Below, piece by piece: positions 10,339 through 12,311 of a stretch of DNA of 12,311 nucleotides. A program made the translations under genes and the position numbers. Each line of letters starts with the position of its first letter. The first letter of the stretch is position 1. Under the pieces are notes generated by a model. The model was given only the letters and a program-made list of their open reading frames with translations. It was not told the DNA's origin and ran no database searches. This DNA comes from Planctomycetota bacterium (lineage in GTDB: Bacteria; Planctomycetota; Phycisphaerae; Sedimentisphaerales; Anaerobacaceae), in assembly GCA_026386835.1 (NCBI GenBank), contig JAPLMV010000187.1:1-12311 (forward strand), written 5' to 3'.

Positions 10339-12311
10339 ATAATTGTTCCACTACCGTAACAGGTGCGATTTTTTCCAATTCACTCTTGAGCTTCTCCGCC
10401 TGGCCGACAACGACCACTACAAGTTGAGCTGGCTTTATCGTATTCTGTACCAGACGCTCGCAATCTGTCTTTTGTGTATTTGCGATACCTATAAGTAGTC
10501 TATCGAGGTAATCTCTGCCGAGCTGCTGCGACTCAATCAGCCACAAATCGCCCGCTATCTGCTGCGGCGTTTCGCGATTCTTAACGAAACTGCCTAATAT
10601 GTAAGAGCGGCTGTCATCAAGCTCCTTTTGGCTCGGCCCTTCTGTTTTAAGTCTGCTAATCTCATCAAGCACCGCCTTAACCGCCTGTGCCGTCGATTCG
10701 GTTTTGCTGAACGTACCGACATTAAACTCGCCGGCAAAACGCTGCGCCGTATAACTTCCCCAGACCGCATAAGTCAGCCCTTTGGCGACACGAATACTCT
10801 GATTCAATCGGCTGTCAAAAGCCCAGCCGAAATAATTGCTTACGACCCTGCTGGTAAAATATCCATCCTCGTGCCGCGTAATACCCAATTGGCCAACACG
10901 GATTTGGCTCTGTATGCTGCCTGGCCTATCCACAAGGTATATGTGCGTTTGGCCGGCTTTGGCCACTTGTGGCAGTTTCACTTGCGGCTTTGCGCCACTT
11001 GCCTGCCATTTGCCAAAAGTAGAATTAGCCAGTTCGACTGCTTTATCCTCATCAATATCGCCGGCAAATATCAGGACAGCCATATCTGGCCTTGCAAACT
11101 CATTCCACCATGCTTTCAAATCCTCGATGGATAATATGTTAACATCCTCAATCTCGCCGGTTGCTGTACGTGAATACGGATGTTTGCCGTACAATCTTTG
11201 CCGAAATTCCCTTTCAGCCACATATTCCGGCTCAGCCGACGCAACCGCAAGCGATGTAAGCACCTGCTTTCGCAGTTTCTCAAACTCCGCAGGCGGGAAG
11301 TTAGGCTCGAGCACAACCTCGCCCATCAGTCCCATTGCCCGGCCGATATGCTCTGTCAGACAGCTCATACTCACCATCGCTGCATCCATATCGGCGCCTC
11401 CGCCGAGGTTAATCGCATAAGTCTCAAGCTCATCGGCAAGCAGGCCTTCGCTGTATTTGTATGTCCCTTTTGTAAGCATCCCCGCAGCCATCGCAGCGGT
11501 TCCCGGCTTATTCTCCGTCCAGCCGCCCGCTAAAAGTCCAAGCTGAACGCTGACAAACGGTACCTCGTGATTGGGCACAATAATTATCTTAAGCCCGTTC
11601 TCCAATTGCCTGCTGCTGAATTTCGGTGTCAATTTCGCCGGCGCAATTTTTGCGACAGGGGGGTCTTTGGGGAAATCCTCACTTCGTACCTCTCCGGGTC
11701 TGCCCGGCTTTGGCGATTGTTTTTCCGGCTCTGCTGTTATCTTTGCCTGTTCCTCTTTGTTCCCACCTGAAACCATTCCTAAAAGATTTCGCTCAACCCT
11801 AACTTCCAAAACCCGCTGCGGTGTCAAATATTCTTTTGCCACGCGGAGAATATCGTCGGCTGTTACTCTGCGAATATCATTCATCTGCCGATTGACCTGC
11901 GAGACATCACCGACATCAATCGCCGCATTTCCCAGCGCCTTGGCCTTGCTCTCCACCATCAGATTATCTGTCACCATCCCTCGCAGCATCTGGTTTTTCG
12001 CCTTTGTCAGCTCACGTTCGCTCACCGGCTCTGTCCGCAGTCTTGCTATATGGTTTTTGATAATCTCAAGAACGCTGTTGGCATCTGCGCCAAACGGGGG
12101 CAGTAATGCCCCAGCTCCAAACAAACCATCCTGCTCAAGCGACCACGAAGTCGCTTCTGCCTGTACCGCCAATTGCTTCTGGGCCACGAGTTCACGATAC
12201 AATCTGCTGCTGTTGCCGCTGCCCAAAATCTCTGCCATAATATCCAGCACCACCGAATCCTTATTACTTACAGGCACTGTCCGATACACCACTCCAACCC
12301 CCGGCGCGGGC
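10337..12311 (-). CDS. M16 (insulinase/pitrilysin-like) peptidase homologue, N-terminus outside the window
   Basis: The frame is open to the window edge (in-frame codons PAPGVG precede the GTG at 12292), so about 657 C-terminal residues are visible. The first part is an M16 C-terminal domain (SSRLYRELV, then FGAGALLPP). After a Pro/Lys/Glu-rich linker (about 175-220 from 12292) a second complete M16 pair begins with SSRQLENGLKIIIVPNHEVPFVSVQLGLLAGG. In this second unit the zinc-binding HxxEH position reads GTAAMAAGMLTKGT, lacking both histidines and the glutamate, so it is catalytically inactive. The active HxxEH is expected in the unseen N-terminal half. The family degrades or processes peptides, often in the periplasm. 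It ends 4 bp from the SGNH stop; no functional link with that gene is implied. Confidence 0.9.
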   Translation of the reverse strand, partial: PAPGVGVVYRTVPVSNKDSVVLDIMAEILGSGNSSRLYRELVAQKQLAVQAEATSWSLEQDGLFGAGALLPPFGADANSVLEIIKNHIARLRTEPVSERELTKAKNQMLRGMVTDNLMVESKAKALGNAAIDVGDVSQVNRQMNDIRRVTADDILRVAKEYLTPQRVLEVRVERNLLGMVSGGNKEEQAKITAEPEKQSPKPGRPGEVRSEDFPKDPPVAKIAPAKLTPKFSSRQLENGLKIIIVPNHEVPFVSVQLGLLAGGWTENKPGTAAMAAGMLTKGTYKYSEGLLADELETYAINLGGGADMDAAMVSMSCLTEHIGRAMGLMGEVVLEPNFPPAEFEKLRKQVLTSLAVASAEPEYVAEREFRQRLYGKHPYSRTATGEIEDVNILSIEDLKAWWNEFARPDMAVLIFAGDIDEDKAVELANSTFGKWQASGAKPQVKLPQVAKAGQTHIYLVDRPGSIQSQIRVGQLGITRHEDGYFTSRVVSNYFGWAFDSRLNQSIRVAKGLTYAVWGSYTAQRFAGEFNVGTFSKTESTAQAVKAVLDEISRLKTEGPSQKELDDSRSYILGSFVKNRETPQQIAGDLWLIESQQLGRDYLDRLLIGIANTQKTDCERLVQNTIKPAQLVVVVVGQAEKLKSELEKIAPVTVVEQL

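Noticed and set aside
10836..11420. Long + strand frame opposite the M16 gene
   Set aside because: It is a codon-bias shadow of the M16 peptidase, with no recognisable motif.

Overview
The window looks like a bacterial chromosome segment, most plausibly from a Planctomycetota (Phycisphaerae-like) genome. This placement is inferred from three things: a carbamoyltransferase / SxtJ-like / DUF5989-like / SGNH-hydrolase gene set, a clear PEP-CTERM sorting tail, and repeat-rich intergenic DNA. There is no rRNA or other marker gene to confirm it.

Layout. Positions 1-126 hold the 3' end of an unidentified + strand gene. A HAD-superfamily phosphatase (877 to 194, minus) is divergent from a + strand pair: a UbiA-family polyprenyl-phosphate phosphoribosyltransferase-like membrane enzyme (1086-2000) and an RsuA/RluB-type pseudouridine synthase (2039-2776). 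Converging on these is a tight minus-strand operon: carbamoyltransferase (5291 to 3459), SxtJ-like membrane protein (3441 to 3022) and DUF5989-like one-helix membrane peptide (3003 to 2794). Positions 5292-8874 form an AT-richer accessory stretch. It holds a small winged-helix-like protein, an eight-cysteine zinc-ribbon-like protein, a lipoprotein overlapping a membrane-anchored thioredoxin-like protein by ATGA, two orphan PEP-CTERM tails, several perfect inverted repeats and dispersed repeats. It ends in about 870 bp with almost no coding capacity. A three-helix SGNH hydrolase (8875-10332, +) follows, meeting tail to tail a large M16-type peptidase homologue (12311 to 10337, minus) that runs off the window.

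How the genes may work together. Carbamoyltransferase + SxtJ + DUF5989 + SGNH hydrolase matches the content of the sxtI-sxtJ-sxtK-sxtL block of cyanobacterial saxitoxin clusters, but no toxin-core gene is visible here. With the UbiA-type enzyme close by, the simplest reading is a membrane-associated module that carbamoylates and otherwise modifies a lipid-linked or exported glycan or small molecule. This function is inferred. The accessory segment between the carbamoyltransferase operon and the SGNH gene looks like later insertion and decay, because PEP-CTERM remnants lie on both sides of the lipoprotein/thioredoxin pair.

Intergenic DNA carries a second layer of structure. Degenerate tandem heptanucleotides (GTCRWTA-like) occur at several gene boundaries, and a different heptad (ACGAGAT-like) occurs at 8301-8328. 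A 24-nt dispersed element is present in two inverted copies plus a partial third, and there is a 21-nt direct repeat at 8644/8735.
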